Shown here: one piece after another, positions 19,281 to 27,987 of the stretch
Position numbering within the stretch: position 1 is the first letter of the stretch
Layout: each line of letters starts with the position of its first letter
Source: Occidentia massiliensis
GTDB lineage: Bacteria > Pseudomonadota > Alphaproteobacteria > Rickettsiales > Rickettsiaceae
Assembly (NCBI GenBank): GCA_000309075.1
Contig: CANJ01000015.1
Location: forward strand, 1-56,863
Direction: 5' to 3'
Length of the DNA stretch: 56,863 nt
Notes under the pieces: model-generated
The model's database searches: none
The model's input: only the letters and a program-made list of their open reading frames with translations
Told to the model about the DNA's origin: nothing
Program-made: the position numbers and the translations under genes

Positions 19281-20096
19281 ATGGTTTCAGAAAATAATGA
19301 TGATAGGATACTAGAAATTTCTGGGTCTTTACTAAAAGGCAAAAAGGGAATTATACTAGGTGTAGCAAATAAAATGTCAATAGCTTGGGCTATAGCAAAA
19401 ATATGTCATAACCATGATGCTGATATAGCACTAACTTACCAAAATTCCATATTGCAAGATCGAATATATCCGTTAGCTGAAGATATTAATTGTGATGCTG
19501 TCTATGAATGTAATGTTAAAGATGAAGAATCTATGGATAGGCTTTTTGATGAAATTACAGGGAAATGGGGGAAATTAGATTTTCTTGTGCATTCAATAGC
19601 TTATGCTGATAAAAGCGAATTAAGAGGTAGATATATTGATACTTCACGTGAAAACTTCTTAAATTCACTAGATATTTCTTGTTATTCTTTTACATATTTA
19701 AGTAGAAAAGCTGCAAAGCTTATGACAAATGGTGGTAGCATGATTACCTTAAGCTATTATGGAGCAGAAAAAGTTATACCATCATATAATGTTATGGGTG
19801 TTGCAAAAGCTGCATTAGAAGCAAGTGTAAGATATATTGCAGCTGATTTAGGGCCAAAAAATATAAGGGTAAACACAATTTCAGCGGGGCCAATAAGAAC
19901 CCTTGCTTCAAGTGGAATTTCTGATTTTAAATCTATGCTTAGTATTCATAGCCAATCTTCACCGTTACAGCGTAATACCAGTCAATTTGATGTAGCTGGT
20001 GCAGCTTTGTATTTACTAAGTGATCTTGCTGCTGGTGTTACAGGTCAGGTGCATTATGTAGATTGTGGTTATAATATTATGGGAATTACTTCATAA
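19281..20096 (+). CDS. fabI: Enoyl-[acyl-carrier-protein] reductase (NADH)
   Basis: I chose the ATG at 19281, preceded by AGGA at 19269-19272, giving 271 aa, the normal FabI length. The frame stays open back to 19146, but that would add a 45-residue hydrophobic extension not found in the family. Seen: the nucleotide-binding start GKKGIILGVANKMSIAWAIA, the catalytic Y-x6-K (YNVMGVAK) and the C-terminal GVTGQVHYVDCGYNIMG. It carries out the last reduction of fatty acid elongation in the cytoplasm. It is divergent from lnt. Confidence 0.95.
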   Translation: MVSENNDDRILEISGSLLKGKKGIILGVANKMSIAWAIAKICHNHDADIALTYQNSILQDRIYPLAEDINCDAVYECNVKDEESMDRLFDEITGKWGKLDFLVHSIAYADKSELRGRYIDTSRENFLNSLDISCYSFTYLSRKAAKLMTNGGSMITLSYYGAEKVIPSYNVMGVAKAALEASVRYIAADLGPKNIRVNTISAGPIRTLASSGISDFKSMLSIHSQSSPLQRNTSQFDVAGAALYLLSDLAAGVTGQVHYVDCGYNIMGITS

Positions 20097-20173
20097 TTTT
20101 AATATTTTTTACTATAGACACTTATTTTGCTTTGTGTTATATTGCCCTATTATAATTTCTATTATGATAAAAT

Positions 20174-20326
20174 ATGTTTTCACAGTATACAGATTCTCAA
20201 AATGGGGAAGACAGTATAAAAACGGTAGCAATAAGGTTATTGAAACAAGGTCTTGAGTTGCACTTTATAATGCAGTCTACAGGGCTTACAATTGATGAAT
20301 TACAAAAACTTAAGGCTTCAATGTAA
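20174..20326 (+). pseudogene. Remnant of an Rpn/PD-(D/E)XK transposase-like protein
   Basis: A 50 aa open frame contains VAIRLLKQGLELHFIMQSTG and LTIDELQKLKA. This resembles the C-terminal helix of the Rpn family (recombination-promoting, PD-(D/E)XK nuclease), in which 'A..LL..G...E.I...TGL..EEI..LK' is typical. The nuclease domain (usually 200 or more residues) is missing, so it is either a decayed relic or a tiny stand-alone gene. Similarity is judged by eye. Confidence 0.45.
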
Positions 20327-20392
20327 ATATGTGAAAAGGTAATTTGAAAAGGTTTTATCAAGTTAAGCGTATAATTTCTATCTAGAAGTGTT

Positions 20393-20509
20393 ATGTTGTT
20401 ATCTCCTATGCATAAAAGACAAGCTATAAAAAATTATATGTTGCTTGTTATGTTGTTACTTTTAGTAGCTATTTTTTTTGGAGTTGCATTAATTCATTTC
20501 GTTATCTAA
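20393..20509 (+). CDS. Small single-pass membrane protein (tentative)
   Basis: A 38 aa frame (or 33 aa from the ATG at 20408) has a basic N-terminus (MHKRQAIKNY) and one hydrophobic helix (LLVMLLLLVAIFFGVALIHF). The pattern resembles the short membrane proteins encoded near cytochrome oxidase assembly genes in some alphaproteobacteria, but no such neighbours are here and the match is only by shape. The ribosome site is weak. It may be a real short gene or chance. Confidence 0.35.
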   Translation: MLLSPMHKRQAIKNYMLLVMLLLLVAIFFGVALIHFVI

Positions 20510-20763
20510 CTAAGTTGTCTTTTTGCTATTATTTATAAAAGTTGTTTTTAAGTTGTTATTATTAGTGATTTCAAATGATTGAGAAAAGATAATAAAAATT
20601 AAAGGTCTATATATTAAAACTTTTGTTTTTTAATTTAGCATATTTAGATATGAAAAAGAAATATATATAGTTTTTGATTGTAAGAGTTGCTGTAAATAGC
20701 TAATGTGAAATTGTAATATATGCTTATAGCTTTTTGTTTGACTTTGTAGTTATTTGCTTATAT
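20510..20763. other. AT-rich spacer with no recognised gene
   Basis: About 250 bases of low-complexity AT-rich sequence between the small membrane ORF and the inverted-repeat element at 20764. I see no gene or RNA. Confidence 0.4.
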
Positions 20764-20850
20764 TAGGGTCTGTGCACCTATCATAATATAAGGTATTTTC
20801 ACTTAAAAACTCTTATAATGTCTTTCATCTAGGTAGGTGCACAAACCCTA
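20764..20850. mobile_element. Short MITE-like inverted-repeat element
   Basis: An 87-base element has ends TAGGGTCTGTGCACCTATC (left) and, read from the other strand, TAGGGTTTGTGCACCTACC (right): about 19 bases with two mismatches. Nothing is coded inside. It differs from the element at 8399-8557, so a second family is present. It lies 114 bases upstream of ndk. Confidence 0.6.
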
Positions 20851-20964
20851 GTTTACAACTATAAGATTTATTAGAATGCTATAAATTATAAACTAGAGTT
20901 ATAACTATGTTTTATTAAAAATTATTAAATTAATTTAATAAATTAATTTTGGTAAATAGTGGGT

Positions 20965-21387
20965 ATGGAATATACGTTTTCGATGTTAAAACCTGATGCA
21001 ACGATTAGAAATATAACTGGTAAAGTTATTAGTTATATGGAAAATTGTGGTTTAAAGATTGTAGCTCAAAAGATGCTAAGATTGACTAAAGAACAAGCTC
21101 AAAATTTTTACATAGTACATAAAGGTCGTCCTTTTTATAATAGTTTAATAGAATATATGATATCTGGACCTGTAATTGTACAGGTATTATATGGAGAAGA
21201 TGCAGTACGAAAATATAGGGAAATAATGGGTGCTACTAATCCTGTTGAGGCTTTAGAAGGTACAATCAGGAAGGACTTTGCAGAAACTATTGAAAGAAAT
21301 ACAGTTCATGGTTCTGATAGTTTAGAAAATGCAAAAAAGGAAATAGAATTCTTTTTTTCTCTTAGTGAGTATATTTTTGTTTCTTGA
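20965..21387 (+). CDS. ndk: Nucleoside diphosphate kinase
   Basis: From the ATG at 20965 the product is 140 aa, the usual NDK size; a GTG at 20959 would add two residues. The start [12 protein letters not shown], the GRPFY motif and the active-site histidine in [12 protein letters not shown] are all present. The enzyme equalises NTP pools in the cytoplasm. mnmG starts 33 bases after the stop, so the two are probably cotranscribed. Confidence 0.96.
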   Translation: MEYTFSMLKPDATIRNITGKVISYMENCGLKIVAQKMLRLTKEQAQNFYIVHKGRPFYNSLIEYMISGPVIVQVLYGEDAVRKYREIMGATNPVEALEGTIRKDFAETIERNTVHGSDSLENAKKEIEFFFSLSEYIFVS

Positions 21388-21420
21388 CCTAATACAATAC
21401 TATAAATAGGGGATAGGTTA

Positions 21421-23271
21421 ATGAGTAACGTTGATGTAGTGGTAATAGGTGGTGGTCATGCTGGATGTGAAGCTGCTGCTGCTGCTGCTAGAATAGGTGT
21501 TAAAGTTGTTTTAATTACTCCCAAGGCCCAGAATTTAGGTGAAATGTCTTGTAATCCAGCTATTGGTGGTATTGCTAAAGGTACTATAGTGAAAGAAATT
21601 GATGCGCTTGATGGATTAATGGGGAAGATAATAGATCAATCAGGTATACACTATAAAATATTAAATAGAACTAAAGGTCCAGCTGTTTGGGGACCTAGAG
21701 CACAAGCAGATCGTGCTTTATATAGGAAAGCAATGCATAATGCCATAGTGAATTACCCTAATATAACTGTTGTATTTGCTTTAGCTAAAAATATTGAAGT
21801 AGTAAATGGTAAAATTAAGGCTGTAATTATAGATGGTAATAAGATAGTATGTAAAAAAGTTATATTAACTACAGGTACTTTTTTATCTGGAATAATTCAT
21901 ATTGGTGAGGAAAAAATAGCAGCAGGTAGATTAGGTGAGCCAGCATCTTATGGGTTATCAAGGACTTTATTGCAGTTAGGCTTAGAACTTGGTAGATTGA
22001 AGACAGGTACACCTCCTAGGATAGATGGTAGGACTGTAAATTTTTCTATATTAGAAGAACAGCCAGGGGATCTGATACCTACACCATTTTCAGAAATGAC
22101 AAAAAAAGTATTAGTGCCACAGATAAAATGTTATATAACTAGAACTAACGAGTTGACACATAAAATTATTCAAGATAATTTACATCGCTGCGCCATGTAT
22201 TGTGGTCAAATTCAGGGTATAGGCCCAAGATACTGTCCATCTATAGAGGATAAAATTGTAAGGTTTAGTCATCATGCAAGCCATCAAGTTTTTTTAGAAC
22301 CTGAGGGGTTGAATGACCATACTATTTACCCTAATGGTATTTCTACGTCTTTGCCAAGAGATGCTCAAGAGATGATGGTTAGAACTATTAAGGGTTTAGA
22401 AAATTGTAGAATAATAGCTTATGGTTATGCAATTGAGTATGATTATGTTGATCCTAAACAACTTAAACATACTTTGGAAGTAAAAATGGTAGAAGGTTTA
22501 TATTTAGCTGGTCAAATTAATGGCACCACTGGATATGAAGAGGCAGCAGGGCAGGGCATAATTGCTGGTATTAATGCAGCACTTGCTGTTAAGGGGCAAA
22601 AACCATTTATTCTTGATAGAACAGATGCTTATATTGGTGTTATGATTGATGATTTAACAAATGGTGTGAATGAGCCTTATCGTATGTTTACTTCACGGTC
22701 AGAATATAGGTTAAGTATTAGAGCTGATAATGCTGATCAACGCTTGACGCCTAAAGCTATTGAAATTGGTTGTGCTAGTCAGTTACGGCAGGAAATATTT
22801 AATAATAAATTGTCACAGCTTAATTTTTTACGCAATTATACTAAGTCATTAAAATTCTCTCCTAAGCAATTGGAAGATTATGGGTATAAAATTTCCCAAG
22901 ATGGCATATCACGTAGTATTTTTAGTTTGCTTGGCTTACCTAATTTTGGTTTTGCAGCAGTGGAGAGATTTTGTCCTCAGTTAAAAGAATATGATGATAA
23001 ATTATTGATGTTAATTGCTTACGAGTCTAAATATTGTTCGTATTTAGAGCGCCAAAGTGAAGATATTGCTTTATTTAAACAAGAGGAGATGTGTGAAATT
23101 CCTGAGAATATAAATTATGACCAAATTCCTAGCTTGTCAGCCGAAGTACGAGAAAAGTTAAAGAAATACCAGCCTACTAATATAAGAGCTGCAAAAAATA
23201 TTAGTGGTGTTACCCCGTCTGCTATTACAGCAATAATTATTTTTTTGAAAACAAAATATTCTAATTCTTAA
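21421..23271 (+). CDS. mnmG: tRNA uridine-5-carboxymethylaminomethyl modification enzyme MnmG
   Basis: This 616 aa protein has the FAD-binding start [20 protein letters not shown], the MnmG signatures [11 protein letters not shown] and [11 protein letters not shown], and [16 protein letters not shown]. It also has the C-terminal helical domain used to bind MnmE ([15 protein letters not shown]). With MnmE it modifies the wobble uridine of certain tRNAs. A purine-rich GGGGATAGG lies just before the ATG. Likely an ndk-mnmG operon; palindromic repeat D follows the stop. Confidence 0.97.
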   Translation: MSNVDVVVIGGGHAGCEAAAAAARIGVKVVLITPKAQNLGEMSCNPAIGGIAKGTIVKEIDALDGLMGKIIDQSGIHYKILNRTKGPAVWGPRAQADRALYRKAMHNAIVNYPNITVVFALAKNIEVVNGKIKAVIIDGNKIVCKKVILTTGTFLSGIIHIGEEKIAAGRLGEPASYGLSRTLLQLGLELGRLKTGTPPRIDGRTVNFSILEEQPGDLIPTPFSEMTKKVLVPQIKCYITRTNELTHKIIQDNLHRCAMYCGQIQGIGPRYCPSIEDKIVRFSHHASHQVFLEPEGLNDHTIYPNGISTSLPRDAQEMMVRTIKGLENCRIIAYGYAIEYDYVDPKQLKHTLEVKMVEGLYLAGQINGTTGYEEAAGQGIIAGINAALAVKGQKPFILDRTDAYIGVMIDDLTNGVNEPYRMFTSRSEYRLSIRADNADQRLTPKAIEIGCASQLRQEIFNNKLSQLNFLRNYTKSLKFSPKQLEDYGYKISQDGISRSIFSLLGLPNFGFAAVERFCPQLKEYDDKLLMLIAYESKYCSYLERQSEDIALFKQEEMCEIPENINYDQIPSLSAEVREKLKKYQPTNIRAAKNISGVTPSAITAIIIFLKTKYSNS

Positions 23272-23301
23272 ATTTTTAAGCATCACCTATAGCTATATGA
23301 C

Positions 23302-23455
23302 TATACCTCTATGAAATGAAGAGTGGGTAGACGAAGGTCAACATCAATAAATCTAGGAGTTATTAAGTCGAGCAGTAGAGCGTATTTTATATAGTATGTG
23401 ATCAGCTCAGATCTTGACTTGACAACAACGCAAATTGATGTTGACTGAATATATA
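23302..23455. repeat. Dispersed palindromic repeat, copy D (core orientation 2)
   Basis: The flank CTCTATGAAATGAAGAGTGG is followed by CAACATCAATAAAT (23339-23352) and the right arm CAAATTGATGTTG (23431-23443). The core after the left arm reads CTAGGAGTTATTAAGTCGAG, the same sense as copy B and opposite to A and C. It lies between the convergent 3' ends of mnmG and an ankyrin gene. Confidence 0.85.
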
Positions 23456-23491
23456 AGTGATGTTAAATAGTTTTTAAGAATTAAAAGGATA

Positions 23492-24388
23492 TTATGTAGG
23501 TATGTCTCCACTTAATGCTAATAACTCTAAATCTGAAGGTGGCGGTGGCCATATGGGATCATCATATGTGGTGGTACTGAGTTTACTAGAATGTAAAGAA
23601 TCAGAAGATCCAGAACATCCAGAACATGATGATAGTGGTGTTATACTACTATATTTAGATAACTGATCGCTACTATGTTTTAGTAGAGGTATTGTTTCTA
23701 TATCTGTAGGATCGGTAGGTACAATTTTCATTAGTTTTAGTACTGCTTGTGTATATTCTTCCCTATCTTCTTTATCTACAGACAAAGCTTTTTTTCCTTG
23801 GTTATCTAGGATGCTGGGCTTAGCACCAGATTCGATTAATTTCTTTATAAATTCTAGATTTTTTTGGTTACTAGCATAATGTAGTGGGGTCTTACCAAGA
23901 TAATTTTTAATATTAAGATCGGGTTTATATGGTAGAATTAATTTTAAAATTTTAAGATTATTACTCCATGCTATAAGATGTGAAATTGTTTCTTGAGAAG
24001 AATTTTGGGTGTCAAGATTAACTCCTTCTACTTTAAGTAGTAGATTAAAAATATTAGATGTACCTGTTTTTAATGCATAGGTAACAGCATAATGTAAAGC
24101 TGTGTTGCCACAATTATCTTGAAAGTTAATAATATTTGTTCCTTGAGCGTAACTGATTAATTCAATTATTTTTTCTACAACTTCCTTAGAATTACTGTCT
24201 ACTGCTAGATGTAGAGCTGTTTTACCGCAATTATTTTTGGTAGTTAGCATGTCGCGGTAAAACTCTTTGGTTTTTGGTATGAGTTTTAATAATTCATTAA
24301 TAGATCTTAGAATTTTATCTATTGGTAAGGTTTGTATTTTATGTATTAATACGGCACCATAAGCATGACCTATAGGTATATTTGGCAT
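23492..24388 (-). CDS. Ankyrin-repeat protein with proline-rich tail
   Basis: The 298 aa product has about four ankyrin repeats at roughly residues 50-200: NCGKTALHLAVDSNSKEVVE, then DNCGNTALHYAVTYA, a degenerate one, and YLGKTPLHYASNQKNLEFIK. A serine-rich tail (SSCSGCSGSSDSLHSS) follows, then an acidic proline segment (DDPIWPPPPSDLELLAL). There is no signal peptide, as expected for a type IV or type I secreted effector. Ankyrin proteins are common effector candidates in Orientia and other Rickettsiales; host targets here are unknown. The WPPPPSD motif could bind an EVH1- or SH3-type domain (inference). No F-box is visible. Confidence 0.88.
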   Translation of the reverse strand: MPNIPIGHAYGAVLIHKIQTLPIDKILRSINELLKLIPKTKEFYRDMLTTKNNCGKTALHLAVDSNSKEVVEKIIELISYAQGTNIINFQDNCGNTALHYAVTYALKTGTSNIFNLLLKVEGVNLDTQNSSQETISHLIAWSNNLKILKLILPYKPDLNIKNYLGKTPLHYASNQKNLEFIKKLIESGAKPSILDNQGKKALSVDKEDREEYTQAVLKLMKIVPTDPTDIETIPLLKHSSDQLSKYSSITPLSSCSGCSGSSDSLHSSKLSTTTYDDPIWPPPPSDLELLALSGDIPT

Positions 24389-25058
24389 AGTTTATTGCTC
24401 CTTCTTAGTACTTTAATAATTTATCAAAGCTACGTAAGTACAATATATATTGGTATTAATCAAGTAAATATACAGTATTTTTTCAAAATAAAATGTAAAT
24501 TATGTTTGATTCTTTACTATTTTAAGTTATTTCTTAATTTGTGATATCTTCTGTTATATCTATATTTCTAGCATCTCTACTACTAGTATAATATTTTCAA
24601 CGATGGCATCTATTGTTGCTATTGTCTCATGATTACTATATTAACTGTCTTTATTAAATCAGGGAGAGGAGTTATTGCTTCATAGCAAGGAGATGTGTAT
24701 AGAACATACCTATTGTAAAGCACGTAGAAAAGAGTTTATATTTATTTTTCCTAGTTAATGTAATTTATATATATATTAACAAGATAAGTAAGTTTTTATT
24801 AATTATAAGTATTTATTTCTATAGCAACAAACATCTATTTGAGATGTAGATAAATAATTCTTTATATAATACTATGCATGATAAAAGTGAGGAATACTAA
24901 TAATATATATCTAGTATTTATCGCTAATTAGATTTTTATATGTTAAGCTAGGTTAGTTAGGCTAAGCCTTATCATAGATAGCTTATATATAAGGCTTAGT
25001 ATCATTGAAAAACTTGAGGGTGATAAAATAATATTTATAGATATTAAATAACAGTTAA
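24389..25058. other. 670-base gap between two ankyrin genes
   Basis: No gene is supported. Short open stretches on the minus strand near 24590-24700 (for example EAITPLPDLIKT and HETIATIDAIVENI in different frames) might be debris of a decayed protein, but nothing recognisable. A hairpin at 24962-24999 is listed separately. Confidence 0.4.
24962..24999 (-). terminator. Possible terminator after the second ankyrin gene
   Basis: CTAAGCCTTAT (24962-24972) pairs perfectly with ATAAGGCTTAG (24989-24999) around a 16-base loop, 59 bases beyond the stop of the minus-strand ankyrin gene. There is no strong U tract after it on the minus strand, so its activity is uncertain. Confidence 0.4.
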
Positions 25059-25952
25059 TTATATATCATCATGGCTGCTTTCACTTTTAGTTGTATTATC
25101 TTTCTCCCCCATTAGCAATACTTCTTCTTTATTTTCATTATCATTACGAGTATGAGTTTCCTCACTAAAATTATGTGTAATTACAAAAAATTTAGGTGCA
25201 TTTGCATCTGATGGTTGACATGATATTATTTTAGCAATTTCTGCAATAAATTCTGGATCTAAAGAGCCTGGTTGCTGCTTTGTACTACTAGCTTCGTACT
25301 TAAATTGACTTTCAACGTTATTTGTTTCACTACCAGGGGTTCGAGCATCACTTGTGTTAGTATCTTCATTATTAAATAACTTGATCATATTTGTGTTTCT
25401 TAGTTTTGTTGCAATGTCTAATGCTGTTTCATTCTTATGATTTTTAGCCTCAATATCAGCTCCATGTTGAAGTAATATTTTAGCTATGTCTATGTTGTTA
25501 TCGTGAAGAGTTGTTATATGTAGAGGTGTAAAATTTTCATTATCTCTTGCATTAACATCAGCTCCGTATTCAAGAGTTAGATGTACTATATCTGCTTTAT
25601 TATGGAAAGCTGCTATATGTAAAGCTGTAAGTCCATCTTCGTTTTTTTCATCAACAGAAATTCCTTTATCTAATAATAATTTTGCTGTTTTCCCATTTCC
25701 TTCTTCACATGCTGATACTGCATGTAAAGCTGTAAACCCGTCTTTATTTTTTGCATGAATATTAGCTCCATAATTAAGTAATAGTTCAACTATACTTGTA
25801 TATCCTTTTGAAGCTGCCATATGCAAAACTGTGTTTCCACTACTATTTTCTGTATTAACTTCATCTATTTTTCCAGTTTCAATTAACTCTTTAAGTAATG
25901 TTTTGACACTAGATATGTTATTTTCTTCAACTGTATCAAATAGCTTTTTCAT
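25059..25952 (-). CDS. Ankyrin-repeat protein
   Basis: The 297 aa product has five well-formed ankyrin repeats from about residue 36 to 200: SSGNTVLHMAASKGYTSIVE, DGFTALHAVSACEEGNG, DGLTALHIAAFHNKADIVH, ENFTPLHITTLHDNNIDIAK and NETALDIATKLRN. An acidic, low-complexity tail of about 100 residues follows, including TRNDNENKEEVLLMGEK. There is no signal peptide or membrane helix, so it is a cytosolic or secreted-effector candidate. No C-terminal F-box is seen. It is on the same strand as the ankyrin gene 670 bases downstream, but the gap and hairpin suggest separate transcripts. Confidence 0.9.
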   Translation of the reverse strand: MKKLFDTVEENNISSVKTLLKELIETGKIDEVNTENSSGNTVLHMAASKGYTSIVELLLNYGANIHAKNKDGFTALHAVSACEEGNGKTAKLLLDKGISVDEKNEDGLTALHIAAFHNKADIVHLTLEYGADVNARDNENFTPLHITTLHDNNIDIAKILLQHGADIEAKNHKNETALDIATKLRNTNMIKLFNNEDTNTSDARTPGSETNNVESQFKYEASSTKQQPGSLDPEFIAEIAKIISCQPSDANAPKFFVITHNFSEETHTRNDNENKEEVLLMGEKDNTTKSESSHDDI

Positions 25953-26104
25953 TTTTACGCTCCTTCTTTGTATTAAATAAATTAATTTATGCTAATATAT
26001 TAATAAAAATAATTAATTTTACAAGTAATTATTTAATGGTTATTATTGCTTATAAAATAAATATTAAAATAAGTTAACTATAAGTATAAATAATATGATT
26101 TAGT

Positions 26105-27088
26105 CTATTTTAAGTATTTATTTTTAATATATGTTGCTATTTTTAGTGATTCGTTAAGTATAGTTGGTGAAAATTTCTCTAGAATTTTTACTGATTTAGT
26201 TAATGGTTTAGCAGCACCTAAATCAATTAATTGTTGCAAGAAATATAGGTGTTTTCTTGAGTTAAAATCTTGAGGGCAATATATATATAGTGGTTTAGCT
26301 GTACTAGCAGCTTCACTACACATGGATATAGAATCTACTGTAGTAATTACAAATTCAGCGCAGGCAAGCAATCCTATATAGGGATTATAATTTGTTTCTA
26401 GAGTTGGATTGTAAATGAAGTAAGGAGCTGTAATTCTAGAATTAAACAATTCTTTAATAAAATTTGGTGTTCTTCTACTAAAACTTATAAATAGAGGTAT
26501 TCTATGTGCTGCTGATAGATTATTAAGGATGTTAATAAGTTCTATTGCGTCTTGAATGTTAAATTTATAGTTTTTGTTATTTCCTCCAACAAGTACTGCT
26601 ATAAATTTTTTTAGGTTAGGATAATTTACTTTAAATATTTGCTTAGCCTGATCTAGTTTATTTGTTATATTATTAAGAGCTCCGATAATTCTTAAGCTAT
26701 TATAACTGTTAACAAGGGGTTTATCATGTTCAGGTAAAATGACGAGATCAAAATTATAAATAGGTAAACATGGGTGCATTATCTGGATTATTTTCGTATT
26801 GATATAATGTTTTTTTAACATTAAGGCTATTGTAGCTATTCTTCTTCCTGCTGAAATAATTAAAGTAGGAGCAGAACTAGCATTAAGCAAATCATCAGAG
26901 AGTTTTTTATTGATATGAAATCCATAACTTTGAAGTAAGAAATTTGGTAAATAAGCTCCTAGATTGTATTTAATATTTTTTATGACGTATTCTATCTGCA
27001 AAGACTCAGCTAACGCAATAGCTTGATTAACATTACCAGTGCGATAATCAGATAAAACCCAGCTTACTTGTTTTTTATGTTCAGACAT
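26105..27088 (-). CDS. ELM1/GtrOC1-family protein
   Basis: The 327 aa protein matches the ELM1 family (formerly DUF1022) by its arrangement. The N-terminus WVLSDYRTGNVNQAIALAES is followed by TLIISAGRRIATIALMLKK, then IIQIMHPCLPIYNFDLVILP EHD, FIAVLVGGNNKNYKF, a conserved FISFSRRTP and VITTVDSISMCSEAASTAKP near the end. The fold is glycosyltransferase-like. The family is widespread in alphaproteobacteria, and plant homologues act in mitochondrial fission, but the bacterial role is not settled. It is a solitary gene divergent from pal. Confidence 0.82.
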   Translation of the reverse strand: MSEHKKQVSWVLSDYRTGNVNQAIALAESLQIEYVIKNIKYNLGAYLPNFLLQSYGFHINKKLSDDLLNASSAPTLIISAGRRIATIALMLKKHYINTKIIQIMHPCLPIYNFDLVILPEHDKPLVNSYNSLRIIGALNNITNKLDQAKQIFKVNYPNLKKFIAVLVGGNNKNYKFNIQDAIELINILNNLSAAHRIPLFISFSRRTPNFIKELFNSRITAPYFIYNPTLETNYNPYIGLLACAEFVITTVDSISMCSEAASTAKPLYIYCPQDFNSRKHLYFLQQLIDLGAAKPLTKSVKILEKFSPTILNESLKIATYIKNKYLK

Positions 27089-27268
27089 GGTTAAGTTGTA
27101 TTACTTAGTTATCTTATTACAATTATCTAAATGTTTAGTAAGTTATTATAGTATATAAACAAAGAATAAATTTAATTTATTCTGCAAGAATAATAAAGCA
27201 TTTTTACAACATATAGCATATGGATAATCTAATATGCTATCTATACCTTGTAAATAGTTATTGTTTTG

Positions 27269-27297
27269 TTGTAAATTATAAGGTAGTGGTATTATAC
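27269..27297 (+). promoter_or_regulatory. Possible pal promoter
   Basis: TTGTAA (27269-27274) and TTATAC (27292-27297) are 17 bases apart, about 40 bases before the pal start codon. In such AT-rich sequence chance matches are common, so support is modest. Confidence 0.3.
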
Positions 27298-27323
27298 CTT
27301 GGCAATGTTTTAACTATAAATAT

Positions 27324-27329
27324 AAGGAG
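27324..27329 (+). promoter_or_regulatory. Strong ribosome binding site of pal
   Basis: AAGGAG lies 9 bases before the ATG at 27339. It is one of the few textbook Shine-Dalgarno sites in the window and fits an abundant envelope protein. Confidence 0.7.
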
Positions 27330-27338
27330 ACAATAAAC

Positions 27339-27791
27339 ATGGTAAAAAAAGTTGCTGTTAACTTATGTGCGTTACTGCTACTTACAGGTTGTGCCTGTAA
27401 GAGATCAAAAGGCGTGTATGAAGAAGTTAGTAAAGGCGGAGATAAATTTGCTGAATGTGTTGGTAAAGACGGAGATAAAGTGTATTTTGCTTTTGATAAG
27501 TCTGATATAACTGCAGAAGCTAATAATATTTTGCAAATGCAAAGTAAATGTTTAGGTTCAGGAGGTACAGCTATAATTGAAGGTCATTGTGATGAAAGAG
27601 GTACTAGGGAATACAACATGGCTCTTGGAAAGAGAAGAGCTGAAGCTGTTAAGAGTGCATTAGTAAATCTTGGAGTAAAATGTGAAAATTTAACTACTAC
27701 TTCTTATGGTAAAGATAGGCCTCAAGTTGTAGGTAAAGGTGAAGCAGTTTACAGACTAAATCGTCGTGCTGTAACAGTGCCTCAAAATTAA
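27339..27791 (+). CDS. pal: Peptidoglycan-associated lipoprotein
   Basis: The 150 aa lipoprotein has the lipobox LLLLTGCACKRS (Cys at about 18) and an OmpA-like peptidoglycan-binding domain: VYFAFDKSDITAEANNIL, IIEGHCDERGTREYNMALG and YGKDRPQVVGKGEAVYRLNR RAV. It belongs to the Tol-Pal system linking outer membrane to cell wall, so it implies at least some peptidoglycan-like material. No tol gene is adjacent. A hairpin terminator follows. Confidence 0.96.
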   Translation: MVKKVAVNLCALLLLTGCACKRSKGVYEEVSKGGDKFAECVGKDGDKVYFAFDKSDITAEANNILQMQSKCLGSGGTAIIEGHCDERGTREYNMALGKRRAEAVKSALVNLGVKCENLTTTSYGKDRPQVVGKGEAVYRLNRRAVTVPQN

Positions 27792-27813
27792 CATAATATG
27801 TTAATTAAATATT

Positions 27814-27856
27814 AAAACTAAACTTAAAGTGTTATTACTTTATTAAGTTTAGTTTT
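27814..27856 (+). terminator. Intrinsic terminator after pal
   Basis: AAAACTAAACTTAA (27814-27827) pairs with TTAAGTTTAGTTTT (27843-27856) around a 15-base loop. The second arm is U-rich, 23 bases after the pal stop. Confidence 0.7.
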
Positions 27857-27987
27857 AGTTATTTATTGAATATGCAAAGACTTTTATCCTTATTTTAGTT
27901 GTATCTTATATTTTTTAATGATTAAAATAATTTGAATTAAGGTTAAAAACAGTGTTATATAGCTTTATTTAACTATAAAGATATATA

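Noticed and set aside
20065-20256. 63 aa open frame overlapping the end of fabI
   Set aside because: Starts inside fabI and shares its DNA with the Rpn-like fragment in another frame; no family features.
10095-23455. CRISPR array made of the dispersed repeats
   Set aside because: Copies are kilobases apart, about 155 bases long, in different orientations, with no regular spacers and no cas genes.
24590-24740. Possible decayed ankyrin fragment between the two ankyrin genes
   Set aside because: Short open pieces in different frames show no ankyrin consensus; not distinguishable from chance.
25330-25350. GGTTCGAGC string suggesting a tRNA T-loop
   Set aside because: It is inside an ankyrin coding region and no acceptor or anticodon stem can be drawn around it.
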